Made by a program: the position numbers and the translations under genes
NCBI GenBank assembly: GCA_018340375.1
Contig: JAFFJZ010000001.1
Span: 11,116,001-11,180,000, forward strand
Direction: 5' to 3'
From: Gonatopus flavifemur
Lineage: Eukaryota > Arthropoda > Insecta > Hymenoptera > Dryinidae
DNA length: 64,000 nucleotides
Shown here: positions 37,223 through 49,248 of the stretch, piece after piece
Position numbering within the stretch: the first letter of the stretch is position 1
Layout of the letters: each line of letters starts with the position of its first letter
Notes under the pieces: model-generated
The model's database searches: none
What the model was told of the DNA's origin: nothing
What the model saw: only the letters and a program-made list of their open reading frames with translations

Positions 37223-38052
37223 CCCGAGTAGAAATTATGATTGGAAATTAGATGGGCCCCAATTAGTTTTCCCAGATTTAAGGTTAGTTTTCTAACGCAT
37301 TTTCTAGCCTGTGCCCATCCAAATGTCCCAGGGAATTGCTAGAATGTTACTCAAATTGGTAATTAGTGATGTGAAATCATGTGTTTTCTGTAAAATCACA
37401 CCTATGAATAAATTAACAATGTATTTTGGCATGTAATCTCCAGTCAAGAACGTTGCTTCTGAATTTATTTTCATAAAATAATCCCGAGTGACAAATTTAA
37501 ACGTTGGGGCTTCCTTTTATTCCTCTGACCCTGTTGATGGACTATCAATGTTACTGTACGATCAGTTGACGCATGAAAACCTACATACACCAACTAAACG
37601 TTTGGACACTAAAGTCAAATTGGCGGAAATGTGTTATCCAGTTCCCCCCACGTAGGTCTCATTTAGTACGTGAATGATAAATAGGACGTCCAGCCAAATT
37701 TCTGCCAGAGATATTTGTGATGATTTAATAAAACGGAAAAAATCGACCAGTCAGACCTTGTTTTGTACCAACAGAAAGTCTGGCTGATTGATTCCTTCCG
37801 ATGTATCAAATTTCCTTGGAGTATTTTGGGGAGATAAATGTCGTAACTGACTTCCTAGATCTCAGATCTATGGAATATACTTGAAACGAATGAGTTAACA
37901 ATTAGGAGCATACTTGCATAAAGATATTCGAAGAAATTCAGAGACAGGTGATGTGCGAAAAATTATACTTTCGACTCTTCAGAGAGATTCAAAGGAATTC
38001 AGAAAAATTGGAAGAGAAGGGAATTGAGGACAATTTATAGGAATTCACAGAG
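37223..38052 (+). repeat. Left long terminal inverted repeat
   Basis: It is the near-identical inverse of 46556-47372. It contains a second CCCGAGTGACAAATTT block near 37483 resembling its own outer end, and AATTCAGA-type words near its inner end. No open frame with a domain. Confidence 0.85.
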
Positions 38053-38117
38053 TATATCGAATTTTTATTGAGATACTATAAAAATTTGTAGAGACTGAAC
38101 AAAACAGAACTAACTAA

Positions 38118-38267
38118 CACTGTAAAAAGCAAGTGATGAATTCAGATTGTGTCATGACAGAATTTAAGTCGCAGCCAAGAGAACCCTTTTTTGAGTGTGA
38201 AGGAAGCACAAAAAACAATCGCCGACACAATGGAAAAGGCTGGATTTGAGCTACACTTTTTACAGTG
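38118..38267. mobile_element. 150-bp element with CACTGTAAAAAGC ends
   Basis: The ends CACTGTAAAAAGC and CACTTTTTACAGTG are inverse, with AA immediately outside both ends. It lies just inside the left long inverted repeat. Non-coding. Confidence 0.65.
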
Positions 38268-39710
38268 AACATTTTCAGCAGTTGATCAAATGATATCGTA
38301 TGAATTGTTATTTCTCCGTTCATTTGCCGATCTACTCACCCTGAAAACCAGTGATAATGTTATAGAAGAGTACTTTTAAAATGATGGAAATAATACACGA
38401 ATTTTATATTCTTTATCACCTGAATCGATATCTAAAAAATATTGAAGATACGTGGGGACAGACGAAGGTGAAATGAGATCGAATGGAGATGGTATGAGAC
38501 TTCTCAGAGAACGCCAGTGAGTTTAGGCATTCGAGTTATGTTTGAAAGCACAATGGAAGGCAGGAAGTGCAGGTCAAAGATAGGCTTAGGAAAACGATAA
38601 AGGTTACTTCATGCAGTACAAGAGACCAAGAGAGAGAAAAAGAGCTGAGAGAGAACCTGAAGGAAGGAATTCGATATAGAATATGTCAACACAAAGTATG
38701 TCAGAATACCGGGTACAGATATGAAGATACAGGAAAGGAAAAGCCTGTTGAAATATTATGTTAATATATGATAACAAAATAGGTAAAGAAACTGCAGTCA
38801 AGGAAGTATCATGTGGATAATACAGGGCCATATAAACAGTATTGTTTTGAAACCAATACTTTTTTCCCAGGGTGCAGAATATAAGAATGAGAATGATAGT
38901 ACTCTTGATACGTTTCATGAAGATGTACTCAAGGTTGAAAAAGGGTTGTGGAGAAGTAGAGGAGATTTTATACGCACATGAAATGTGAAAGAGTTGGTCG
39001 AAGGATTCGGAAAACCTTAGGAAAGGAAGCATAAAAATACCAAGAGGAAATGATCACCGAGAGAAAAAGCAGAATTGAAGGAGATAGAAACACAAATGAA
39101 GTTGATTTATGTCCCTATCTATTCATATATTTGAGATAATGCGTTTTCCTTTTAGATGGAATGATGCATCCTTCTATTCATTCTCCTATTTATTTATCCA
39201 ACCATCTAGGTTGAGAATAAGGATGAAAAAAATATTCATAGCGGAATTCAATCTCTCTTAGCTGGGGTAATGAATGTGTTCATGTTTAGATCAATAATTC
39301 GTATAAATATAATTCGTGGAGAAAGGAAATTCCATCACACACGTCCCTAGTTGAAGAATATCTCATTCCTCCATAAATTTCATAGAAAATTCACTGAATT
39401 TGATGAATTCTTATGGAATTAGAATACCACGGGAAAAGAGTTTCGAATCTCTCACTGATATCCATAAAATACATCGAAAGAGTATCTCAAAGAGGAATCT
39501 CCTAGAATATATTGTAAATACTGTATGCACAAACTATCGACAACATCCACGGTTATTACAAAAGGTTTCCATCGAATTCTTTTGAACAGTTCATGAATAC
39601 TTTCTATATGCAATTTTTATATCGAGGAGAAATAATTCAAGTTATTTTATAATAAATCCACAAGTACGTTGATGTCTGAATTTTTTAATATCATCGACGT
39701 AAATTCGATA
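38268..39710. other. No gene recognised (interior of the 10-kb element)
   Basis: A 142-residue frame at 38604-39032 on the minus strand is hydrophobic and purine/pyrimidine-biased, has no recognisable domain, and I judge it to be chance. Confidence 0.35.
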
Positions 39711-40303
39711 TTAAGGGGGAAAATACATGTAAAAGTACCGTTCTTTAAGGATTTATTACGAAAAATTGGCTGAGGATTCATTAATGAAATAACGCACTTT
39801 TTGAAATCTACGTTTGATTCCTCGTTTTTGCGCCGTGCAGCCTGCGGGCCTCAATTTTTTTCTGAAACCTAAAAGCCAAAATTATATTGTTAGAATATGT
39901 GCAAACGCACAACTTGACGTAGTCAAAACAAATGAAAATTCAGAAGCGTTTTGAAAAAAAAATACACATTTGTTTTCAATCTAAAAATTGAAAAAAGCAA
40001 TGTAGAGAAATTTTATTTGTTGTTTTTCTCTCCGTCAAGTTGTGCGTTTTGATATACTTTAACGATAGAATTTTCGTTCTATTTGATTTTAGATAAAAAT
40101 TGAGACCTGTAGGCTGCACGGCGCAAAAACGTGATACAAGCTCGTAGCTACGCCATTTTGAAATATTCTTGTCTCAAAAAAATTGTAAAGATAGTTTTGA
40201 ACGTATATTTGAAGGTATGCTTCATTTCATTATTTTATCTTTAACCAATGAATCTTAATAAGTTCTAAAAAAGAGACACATTTGCTTGTATTTTCCCCCT
40301 TAA
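39711..40303. mobile_element. Foldback element family E, copy 2
   Basis: TTAAGGGGGAAAATACATG at the left and CTTGTATTTTCCCCCTTAA at the right are inverse. The sequence follows copy 1 (5019-5675) with the same TTTTTGCGCCGTGCAG block and its inverse, but part of the left arm is deleted, making it about 65 bp shorter. It lies inside the putative 10-kb element. Confidence 0.75.
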
Positions 40304-41619
40304 TACGACGTCGAATCCATATCGATGTGCGCTGCTTGTTTCTTTCTCTATTTCCCCGAATCAGAAATCAAACATTATTCAACGATGATCAGGAAAATAA
40401 TTATCTCGATGTTGTGTAGAAAGCGCGTAGTTTTCATCATGTTGAGTATAAAAATGCAAACAAGAATAAAGCAGTCAGAGGATATATTTCCTGATCTTCA
40501 CATTCAACCAAGGTAAAGCGTTTTGCATTCAAATATGTCAAACTTTAGATCGTCATTGAATACAACAACTTTTATGAAATGCATATTCATTTCCGGGACA
40601 ATTGTAATGCATTCATTTGAAATTCAAAATATTGTGGGATAAATTGACGACAATGAAGGGGAACGGAAGGGATGAAAAACAAGAGAGTCCATTGATTAAA
40701 TCAAACAAGTTTGAAATATAAATCGGTGAATTAAAATTTTTATCCTTTGGATGAACAATATTCCTACGCTGAGAAAATCAATTTCATTCTTCGAGGGAAC
40801 ATTATAATAACATGGCTCAAATTTTTAGCACACACGTTACTTCGTTTGATGATATTGATATCAAATTTGAATTATTCATCAACATCTCCTCATTTATTGT
40901 TCAATTTTTATACAATAATAATGTTTCCACAATTCACATATCAACATTTGACCGTGAGATGTCTTGTGTCTGTTAGGATTTACAAATCACGATGGTGGAT
41001 TTTGCGTAATTTAATTATATCCAATTCCTTAGTTTTATATCAATCGTGAATATCGATTGATCCGACTCTCAATCAAAAAAGGGATATTTTTTTGTGGAAA
41101 ACGGAGAGAGAGAAATTCTTTTTGCTCTTCGCGTATCTTCTACGACTCAAAGTTGTTTATGGTAGTCGATGATGTCGAGCTCTCGCAAATCCACGATGAT
41201 CCCCGATGCTAATGGAGACCTTAAGTCGTGTTTTGTGTATCTCGCAAAGCTGGTCCTTTCCGAGCTCCGAAGCTTAACTAATTGAGCTCGCAAATGCAAT
41301 AGCTGACAGAACGCTCAGGCGTATTGTCCGACTTTTTTTGCGTAAGATGAGATGGCAAGGAGATGATTTTCAACTCAAAATTCAGGAGAATAGAGAGAAA
41401 ATGTGAACTCTCGCAACGAGCACTTACGTATATTTTGCTGTAGTGAATTTTTGTTCTTAGAATTAAATTTTTCTTGATAAGAATTGAAAATTCAAGTTTT
41501 TCATGCCATTGAAAATGAGAATTTTTCATATTCAAATTGTAATTTCTCTTGGGAATATTGAGGAATTTTAAATAGAGATTGCTTTTTTATGTATAAACAA
41601 ATATATTCCCGTATAAGAT
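40304..41619. other. No gene recognised (interior of the 10-kb element)
   Basis: Open frames at 40325-40516, 40747-41049 and 41278-41535 carry no recognisable domain. No repeat ends were found. Confidence 0.35.
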
Positions 41620-42374
41620 CCCGTAGTACGGAAATATTTTGCTAAAAAATTCCTGCAAAACCATGAATAATCTCTGAAAAACATCGCACTTTCTCCGCAA
41701 AACTCTGACAAACTGTGGGACATTCTGTGCAGATTTTTTTCATGGGTTTCTCATTCTCTTCTCAGATCAATAGGGATGAAATTGCGTTCTGAGAAAAATT
41801 TTGATAAAATTCTAATGAATTGTTGACATTTTTTTGATTATTGAAAAATGTTGCACGGAGAAAAAAGATTCGCTGTGACAGGGAAATCTGATTCCACTGG
41901 ATGGTCTTTGTTGTAGCAGCAAATTTTTTTGTGTCACAGCAATCTGTTTGCTATAATAACAGCAATTTTCTGAGCTATGGAAACGAGGTTTTAGCGGTGG
42001 CAGCAAAAAATGTTAACCTCTCCAGCAAAATTTGTTTGCTATTGTATACATCATACCAAAATTTGCTGGTGGAGCAAACATTTTTTGCTGCCACAGCTGA
42101 AAAATCGCTGTCAGAGCTAACAAGATTTCAGAATTTTTCCAGGAATTTTTCAAATTGCAACTCCATTCCTATTTGTCTGGGAAAAGATCAGAAAAACTTT
42201 GAGAACTGATGAAATAATTCTGTACAGAATGTCCTAAATTTATTAGATTTCTTATGAAAATTTTAGAGATTCTGAGTTTGTTCAAGTTTCTCAGACTTTT
42301 GCAGAGATTATTCATGGTTTTGCAGAAACTTTCTAGTGAAATATTTTTGCAACTGAATTTCCCTAATTAAAGGG
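41620..42374. mobile_element. Outer element with CTGCAAAACC arms
   Basis: A left arm GAAATATTTTGCTAAAAAAT then CCTGCAAAACCATGAATAAT is matched in inverse by the right arm ATTATTCATGGTTTTGCAG and AAATATTTTTGC. CCCGTAG and TTAAAGGG are possible ends, with AT and AC flanks that do not quite match. The AGCAAA-word element at 41854-42125 sits in its middle. Confidence 0.55.
41854..42125. mobile_element. AGCAAA-word element, CACGGAGAAAAAA end
   Basis: The left end is CACGGAGAAAAAAGATTCGC. TAGCAGCAAATTT, TTGCTGGTGGAGCAAA, CAGCAAAAAATG and similar words recur in both orientations. The right terminus is not preserved. Related word patterns lie at 12150-12400 and 26545-26695. Confidence 0.55.
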
Positions 42375-42525
42375 ACCCACTCATTTCGATTGAAGGTGCA
42401 GAATTTGAGTTCGATTGTAATTGGTCTAATTGGTAATGTCGATTGATACCAATTATATTTGAATCGGAATTCTGGTTTCTTGAACCAGAATGTTGGAGAA
42501 GACTGAATTTACTGATGACTTTGTA

Positions 42526-42722
42526 CACTGAGAGAAAAAAAATCTTAAACCATGAAAACTTTATTGAAACGAAGAAAACATTCACTCAGTTTGAAGCTAT
42601 CCAACGTGATGTGGAGAAAATTTCCTCACCCCAAGTACGTATCTTATTTAGATAAGAAAAAAATTCATATTCTCAGACCAAGAAAATATGTTCTCAGGAT
42701 TAAACTAATTTTTCTCTCAGTG
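42526..42722. mobile_element. 197-bp element with CACTGAGAGAAAAA ends
   Basis: CACTGAGAGAAAAAAAA and TTTTTCTCTCAGTG are inverse ends with TA on both sides. The inside has ATATTCTCAGA and TGTTCTCAGG words. Two open frames that cross its right edge on opposite strands lack any known domain. Confidence 0.7.
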
Positions 42723-44822
42723 TATCGCAAACTATTCCTTGCAATGAACGCCAGATACATCTTGAAGGAAAACAGCAGCGTCTGCCGAATTGCGCAGAGA
42801 TTTCTCTTGATTTTCTCCTCAGATTTGTCCGGTTTGTGTTCCAGGATTTGCTGGTTTTCATCCGGAATCCTCTCGCATTTTCCGCAGCGCTCGCACCTGT
42901 TAATTCTGTTGCTTCAACTTGGCTTAGAAAGAACGGCAGCTTTGATGAATTCAAGGGTGGGATTTGTTTGAGAGCGCCCATAGAGCGACTTCTGAAAATT
43001 CTTAGGCATCATTGAGTTCTCAATTAATCTAATTACCTAAAAACTCGATCCATTTCGTCTGAATGTTTGCTTCGAAAAACCAAATTATGTCGACGTTTGC
43101 GGATATATTCATTTTCAGTCATTCGCACTCTATTTCTCAGGAATAAACCATCATTATATTAAATGACTACTTATTTCACCGTAATTACCTACATATTTAT
43201 TTGATTTACATACATAATGTTTCCGTGTCGGCGTGAATGCTTACAAGTTGAAAACACGAAACAGTGAAATGAAATAATCACTTTAGTGGTCTCTCTTATC
43301 AATGACTCTTGCTTCCATTATATCAATTAAGACCATGCGACATTTCAAATTCAGATGAATATACGTACAATTGAAGGAATATTGCTTCCGGGAAACAATA
43401 CTGAAGAAAAAAAGACAAGACCATTCAATTTTTTCTTGCATATTCTTTAATTTCGTATAATTTTATCGCCTCATTTTGGAAATTGCTTTTCACGAATTAA
43501 AATTTTCCCCTTTGTAAGGTGGGGTGAGCAATGGTCTAGTTTAGCGTTTATACGAAAAAGAAGTCTAGATTCGAAATAAGGTAGATTGGAAAAAAACAAC
43601 GTTTATATGCAACGAGAGTATCTAATATTATCATATCACATATTCAGATATATTCCTAATATCAAAAAACGATAACATTTTTCCAGAAGAATTAGAAAAG
43701 TAATTTCTTCGCAGAAGCAAAACATCCATTTTGCAGCATTTTGCAGTTCGGGATGATGGGATGAAAAATGCATTCTATTTTTCCTTAAAGTGTGTGTGCA
43801 AGTATTGAAAATCGTTTAGTGGAAATTCAAAGCCATGTGATTATTCCAACGTAGATACTTATCTCGAGTCACTTTCGTGCATGCATCACGGAAGGTTTCA
43901 TTTTGACGCCAATTATGTTACCCCGCAAATAAAGCAATAGCACAATGACGGTATAATCACCGGTAATATCGACTTGAGGTTGAAACAAAGATCTACTGTT
44001 TACTATATTTTTTGAAGAATCTTTTATTGCGAAAAATCACTTCAGATGATTAGTGAGGAGAGTTGGAGAAAAACGTGCGTGTGATGGACAATTAATCTGA
44101 AGAGTCAAAGTTTTGTTATTTTATCATCCCTCATAAAAATGGTCGTTAGAAACGGACAGGATCTCTATCCGAATCTGACGGAACCAATATGTGTTTTTAA
44201 AAAAGGTTCTGTCTGTTTCCAACGGTCATTTTTATTGAGAATCAGTACAGTCAGAGAACTTTTCAAATAATTTTACCATGGTTGTGTTCAGGGATGGTGC
44301 TCGACTGGTTCCGGGGAGGACATTTTTTGAGTACGCATTAGCGCACTGGGGAAAAAATTTACGGAAATCTTCTAGTACCAAACTGAAAGCAATTAACCTG
44401 CATAGTGAAAAATTTTGTGTGTTTTTAACACATGTGAGTGTCCCAGAAAATCCACTCGCATTTTATATTAAATATCAACACAGTAAAAGGTATCGAATCA
44501 ATACTAATGTCAAATTTATTAATTTGAGAACACTGAGAAAAATTCGCATCAGTTGAATTAAGAAAATTAAGATAACTGTAGGATTTTTGTTGGAATGACC
44601 GGAAAATTACTTATTGCAATTGAAAAGAATGGCTAAATTGATTATAAAGAGTGGTTATTGTGTTTTTCAATCAACCTGATCAGTTGAAATGACTGGAAAT
44701 TTTTTTGAGGGAATTTTATATGTCTGTGACAAAATTTTTCGCTCTGTATACATGTGCACAGGGAATTTGTATTGAAATCACGGAAATTACAGTAAACGAA
44801 GTGAAAAATATGAAGCTTACTG
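42723..44822. other. No gene recognised
   Basis: A somewhat GC-richer patch at 42740-42970 has frames on both strands without domains. A palindromic pair (AACGGACAG near 44152 and GTCTGTTTCCAACGG near 44210) marks a short hairpin. Nothing else could be supported. Confidence 0.35.
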
Positions 44823-44943
44823 CACGGAGAAAAAAAACATGGAATGATAGTAAACTAGTAAAGATCGTAAACTGGCGATAACTACGAATTTCTGTGCACA
44901 GTCGCTAACAGAGATTATCATTCCATGATCTTTTTTCTCCGTG
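44823..44943. mobile_element. 121-bp CACGGAG element with TG flanks
   Basis: CACGGAGAAAAAAAACATGG and the inverse of CCATGATCTTTTTTCTCCGTG (given here without its last base in the 20-base limit) form the ends, extended by GGAATGATA and TATCATTCC. TG lies outside both ends, so the target was not TA. Non-coding. Confidence 0.75.
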
Positions 44944-44989
44944 TGTAAAATAGAGAAAATTTCGGTACTTCGTAAGAACAGAAAGTGAA

Positions 44990-45180
44990 GTTTTCCCCAA
45001 AGGAATTCTCTTCCATTTGGAAGAACATTCTTTCTCTTTGAAGGGAATTTCTCTCCAAATGAAGGAAAATTCCCCCAGAATATAAGGGAAATGAATTCAC
45101 CCCACCAGGTGGATTTTTGCTGCCACTAACTTGAAGGAAAATTCCACATTTACGTGAAACAGAAATTTTTCTGTACATGG
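44990..45180. repeat. GGAATTTCC-word repeat
   Basis: AAGGAATTCTC, GGGAATTTCTC, GGAAAATTCCCCC and GGAAAATTCCAC words recur, with a similar style to the word-iterated elements. No ends were fixed. Confidence 0.4.
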
Positions 45181-45805
45181 ATAGTAAAAATTCATTTCGC
45201 ACAGAAATTTTGCAGGTCCATGGTACCGGGCAACTTCAGTTTTTTGCCAACAGTGTCATGTCGATTTTTGAATAGAATTGATTCTGTTTCATAGCAAAGT
45301 TATGGAATTTTTACATTTGTATAAAATATCAACAAAAATTTGATATATTCTCGATATTTCCCTATGTGAATTTCGCCATATTGTATGCCTGGGAAATTTT
45401 ACCTGTAGCTGAAAATGGGAATTTGCAGCTGAAATGGACTTCCGTGTAATCTATGGACATATGATGCATTTGACCAGGAATTATTTTAATCTTCGGTACA
45501 CAAATTAATTAGTTTCAGAGGAACATCTTCTTGAATATTTCTATGATTATTATGAAAAAGAAAATGAAACAACGATACCTACATAAACATGAGCTACACT
45601 AATCAAAATTAAAATCTCAAAGTTTAGTTCTTGAATTCATATAGTTCGAGCTTTGCTTATTGTGACATAAATATGGTAGCAGCAATCTTAGAGTTGTGTC
45701 CACGAAGGCGTGTAATCAACAAGGAAATCCAAGATTGGAGAAGAATTTTCCATCTAACAAAGAAAACATTTCAACGAGGATATTTCTAGGTATTGCTTTG
45801 AAAGG

Positions 45806-46228
45806 TTGGTTCTTATTGATTTTTTTTCCCCACTTTTATTTGATACTCGATTTTTCTCAAGGAATATGAGAAAAGTCTTGATTCAATTCGTCAAGAAGAT
45901 ATGGAAAAAACGTACTCACAATGAGGGTACGGAGAATTATTATGTGTCTCGCAATAAATTGGAGTATATAAATCTTTATTTTTATATTGATACCATCCAG
46001 GAGGAGATCGTTCATTTATATTTGAACTGCGGAAATGAAGATTTTACAGAAATGATGCTCTTCGAATTTTGTTTGCTCGAGGACAAATATTGTCAGAACA
46101 TTATATTCCGTTATCCGTCATTTATGCGCCATCAAAATATCCCAAGATATTCGTCACTTTGTAAACTTCCATGCTCTTGGTACACACTCTGCTATAATAC
46201 TATACACGAGATCACGAACGTGCTGTAG
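45806..46228 (+). CDS. Hypothetical 140-residue open frame
   Basis: I do not recognise this frame. It begins MVLIDFF, has a basic stretch FVKKIWKKRTHNEG (about residues 27-40), a mixed charged and aromatic middle, and several cysteines in its C-terminal half (CGNED, LCKLPCSWYTLC). It ends about 330 bp before the right long inverted repeat of the putative 10-kb element, a position where a transposon gene could lie. There is no signal peptide, membrane segment or known catalytic motif. It may be chance; the length is only modestly above background for this window. An exon of a larger spliced gene is another possibility. Confidence 0.2.
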   Translation: MVLIDFFSPLLFDTRFFSRNMRKVLIQFVKKIWKKRTHNEGTENYYVSRNKLEYINLYFYIDTIQEEIVHLYLNCGNEDFTEMMLFEFCLLEDKYCQNIIFRYPSFMRHQNIPRYSSLCKLPCSWYTLCYNTIHEITNVL

Positions 46229-46555
46229 TCTGCATTTTATCAAGTTGCGGCATTCATATGCATTAGTGACTGATGGGAGCAAGCATATTGAACAGAATAA
46301 ACATGGGTTTTATAGATATAAAATGGATTGATATAATTCCGTCATTTATTCTGTGACAGATTTTCCAAAACTTCGCAATCTAGTGGAATTCTGTGGAGAT
46401 TAAGAGTAATTTGAAATCATTCAGACAAATGCATTCTGAATCTCTATAAGGCTCCCTGAATTTTTCTGAATCTGTCTTAATTTTTCAGAATTTTGTTCAT
46501 TTAGATTTCAGAGCTTCCTCCGAATTTGTCTGAATGTTTTGGAATTTCATTTATT

Positions 46556-47372
46556 CTCTGTGAATTCCTATAAATTGTCCTCAATTTTGCTGAATTCCTT
46601 TGAATCTCTCTGAAGAGTCGAAAGTATAATTTTTCGCACATCACCTGTCTCTGAATTTCTTCGAATATCTTTATGCAAGTATGCTCCTAATTGTTAACTC
46701 ATTCGTTTCAAGTGTATTCCATAGATCTGAGATCTAGGAAGTCAGTTACTACATTTATCTCCCCAAAATACTCCAAGGAAATTTGATACATCGGAAGGAA
46801 TCAATCAGCCAGACTTTCTGTTGGTACAAAACAAGGTCTGACTGGTCGATTTTTTCCGTTTTATTAAATCATCACAAATATCTCTGGTAGAAATTTGGCT
46901 GGACGTCCCATTTACCATTCACGTACTAGATGAGACCTACGTGGGGGGAACTGGATAACACATTTCCGCCAATTTGACTATAGTGTCCAAACGTTTAGTT
47001 GGTGTATGTAGGTTTTCATGCGTCAACTGATCGTAACATAGTAACATTGATAGTCCATCAACAGGGTCAGAGGAATAAAAGGAAGCCCCAACGTTTGAAT
47101 TTGTCACTCGGGATTATTTTATGGAAATAAATTCAAAAGCAACGTTCTTGACTGGAGATTACATGTCAAAATACATTGTTAATTTATTCATAGGTGTGAT
47201 TTTACAGAAAGCACATGATTTCACATTACTGATTACCAATTTGAGTAACATTCTAGCAATTCCCTGGGACATCTGGATGGGCACAGGCTAGAAAATGCGT
47301 TAGAAAACTAACCTTACATCTGGGAAAACTAATTGGGGCCCATCTAATTCCCAATCATAATTTCTACTCGGG
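46556..47372 (-). repeat. Right long terminal inverted repeat
   Basis: It is the near-identical inverse of 37223-38052. Sequence just inside it (46380-46555) continues with CTGAATTTTTCTGAATC words that the left side lacks, so the subterminal parts differ between ends. Confidence 0.85.
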
Positions 47373-47375
47373 ATA

Positions 47376-47654
47376 CACGGAAAGAAAAAAGTTATCAATA
47401 CTTGAATAACATTTATTAACATTCAGAAAAATGACTGTCAGTTTGAGGAAAAAGAGCACCGCTGAAAAATCTTTGCAGTAAGGTTATCAAAAATTCGTAG
47501 TGAAAATACTAAACGTTGATGGTTTTATTGTTATTGTTCATACAGTGAATTTATCAACTTTTGATGAATTTACTACGAAAATTCTTCAGCGATACTCTTT
47601 TTCCCTAAATTGTCAGTCATTTTTCTAAATAATCATAACCTCTGTCTCTCCGCG
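47376..47654. mobile_element. Hairpin element family H, copy 2
   Basis: It begins CACGGAAAGAAAAAAG after TA and ends near CTCTCCGCG. The internal arms GAAAAATGACTGTCAGTTT and CAGTCATTTTTCT and the central GATGGTTTTATTG match copy 1 at 8560-8844. It starts three bases outside the 10-kb element. Confidence 0.65.
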
Positions 47655-49248
47655 GAGAGCCTCTTGAATAGAGAGATCTATAGTAATTCTAGGATCTACA
47701 ACATTTCCTCAATAAACTATTGAAATATCAGCAACGTATACGACTATACGTGTGCGGTTTCTTCGGATTGAAAGGAGTATGCAACAATTCATTCCGTGTT
47801 GAGAATGGAAGTATCAAGTATTCAGGGTATTACGGCAGATATTCATGTTTATTGTGATATCAGAAATCCGCGGATACGGAGAATCCTTGTCAAAATACTT
47901 GTATTGAAATTCAAATCAATTGTCAACGGAATGAAAAAGGATTTCAATAAATGTTAATGGGAACAGTAATTGAAAAAATCATAAATCAAAGTGATTGAAT
48001 TGCGGGGAGAGTGAAAAGAAAGTAAAGAACATGTATGTACAAATGTTCGTAGGATGTTACGTGCGTGTATAGAAAGAGTAAATACAACCGTATATGAATC
48101 TGCATGACGATCTATGTATCTGTACGTATTCCTTTGTAGATTTCATATAACTAAATTCATACCAAACCCTTTGTACTTTGATTCTGTCCTCATTTAGATT
48201 CGGTGCAGTGTATAGTTACACGTTCCAATTCTCTATCAATGGGTTCGATTGATCAGACCGGAATTTCATTTATTTATCTGCACGACACATACACATTCAG
48301 AAGGCATAAAGGATTTTGACTGAGTCGCATTGTGATGGTATAAATGTGAGAATGTGCGCGTGCATGCTGTACGATCGATTGTTATCGATTGACATACATA
48401 TATGAAACAGAACGTATACGTGTAGGGGAATCAATGTACGTGTGGCTATCTTTATATACATAGCTGCTGAGCTTGTCGAAAGCTCGTCAAATACACAAAC
48501 ATTCGTTTTTACTTATATTTTAGTTCCATAGTATTTCATTACTCGACCCCGTGGATGTCAATTGAATTAGAGTTTGATTTAGTTTCTAATTACGAGCTGT
48601 TGGAAGCTTAATATAAACGCATATGAATTCGCATAATAGGGGGATATGTAGAGAATGGGGGTTGATGAAACTGTCATACGTTTCACTATCATAGAAAGGT
48701 AGATTGTTGAAAGAGCAGGGAGAGGATCGTGCCAACGACCGTTTCTTTTTGGAGCTCATTTTCTCATAAATGAGAACTTTGATTAAATCAACACAGAGGA
48801 CATCATGAAATTCATGTAGAGAACCTCTGGAATGGCGGCGCAGCAGCTCCTCGGAATCGATTTTTCAAAATCACCCCGTGCAACGCTCGGGTCATTCTAA
48901 TGCGCTGGAGTAGAGAAAAAATCTGAGTTTTCTGTTTGAATTGAATATCTCGTAGGCTTTGTATGAACCTAAATTCACAAAGAAATACATAAAAAATTAA
49001 AGATTTTAGTACATTTTTCAAAAGAATCGAAATTTTGTTCTTATATAATGCTGAAAAAAATAATATTTAATGAGTATATGCAGGAATAATTCAACTTGTT
49101 GTATTCGAGCTGAAGACAGTATTTGATCTGTAATTTTCCCGCGTCCTTTTGTGCTGTGGAGGCTTTGCGCTATAAGAGATTGACAAATGGTTTACTATTC
49201 ACTCGTTTATATCGTGTAAAAGAATAAGCTTAACCATGTCGATGAATA
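47655..49248. other. No gene recognised
   Basis: AT-rich DNA. A patch at 48820-48910 has more GC (GGCGGCGCAGCAGCTCC) but no supported reading frame. Confidence 0.35.

Larger units (their letters stand above)
37223..47372. mobile_element. Putative 10.15-kb element with ~820-bp inverted ends
   Basis: A left arm (37223-38052) and a right arm (46556-47372) are reverse complements with about 20 differences visible by eye plus one ~16-bp indel, so roughly 98 percent alike. The outer ends are CCCGAGTAGAAATT and AATTTCTACTCGGG, and AT lies outside both. This matches the CCC...GGG ends and 2-bp duplications of the small elements in the window. The 8.5-kb interior holds several small elements and one 140-residue open frame but no recognisable transposase. 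An alternative is two solo copies of an 830-bp repeat in inverse orientation, but both stop at the same inner point and only the outer ends look like transposon termini. Confidence 0.6.

Noticed and set aside
38604..39032. 142-residue minus-strand frame with hydrophobic stretches
   Set aside because: It mirrors a purine-rich plus strand, which produces artificial hydrophobic segments. No domain or consistent membrane layout was recognised.
42552..42981. Overlapping 139- and 93-residue frames on opposite strands
   Set aside because: They cross the edge of a small element and neither shows a known motif.
37223..47372. Maverick/Polinton-type giant transposon
   Set aside because: Long inverted ends fit, but no polymerase, integrase, packaging ATPase or capsid-like frames are present and the duplication is 2 bp, not about 6 bp.
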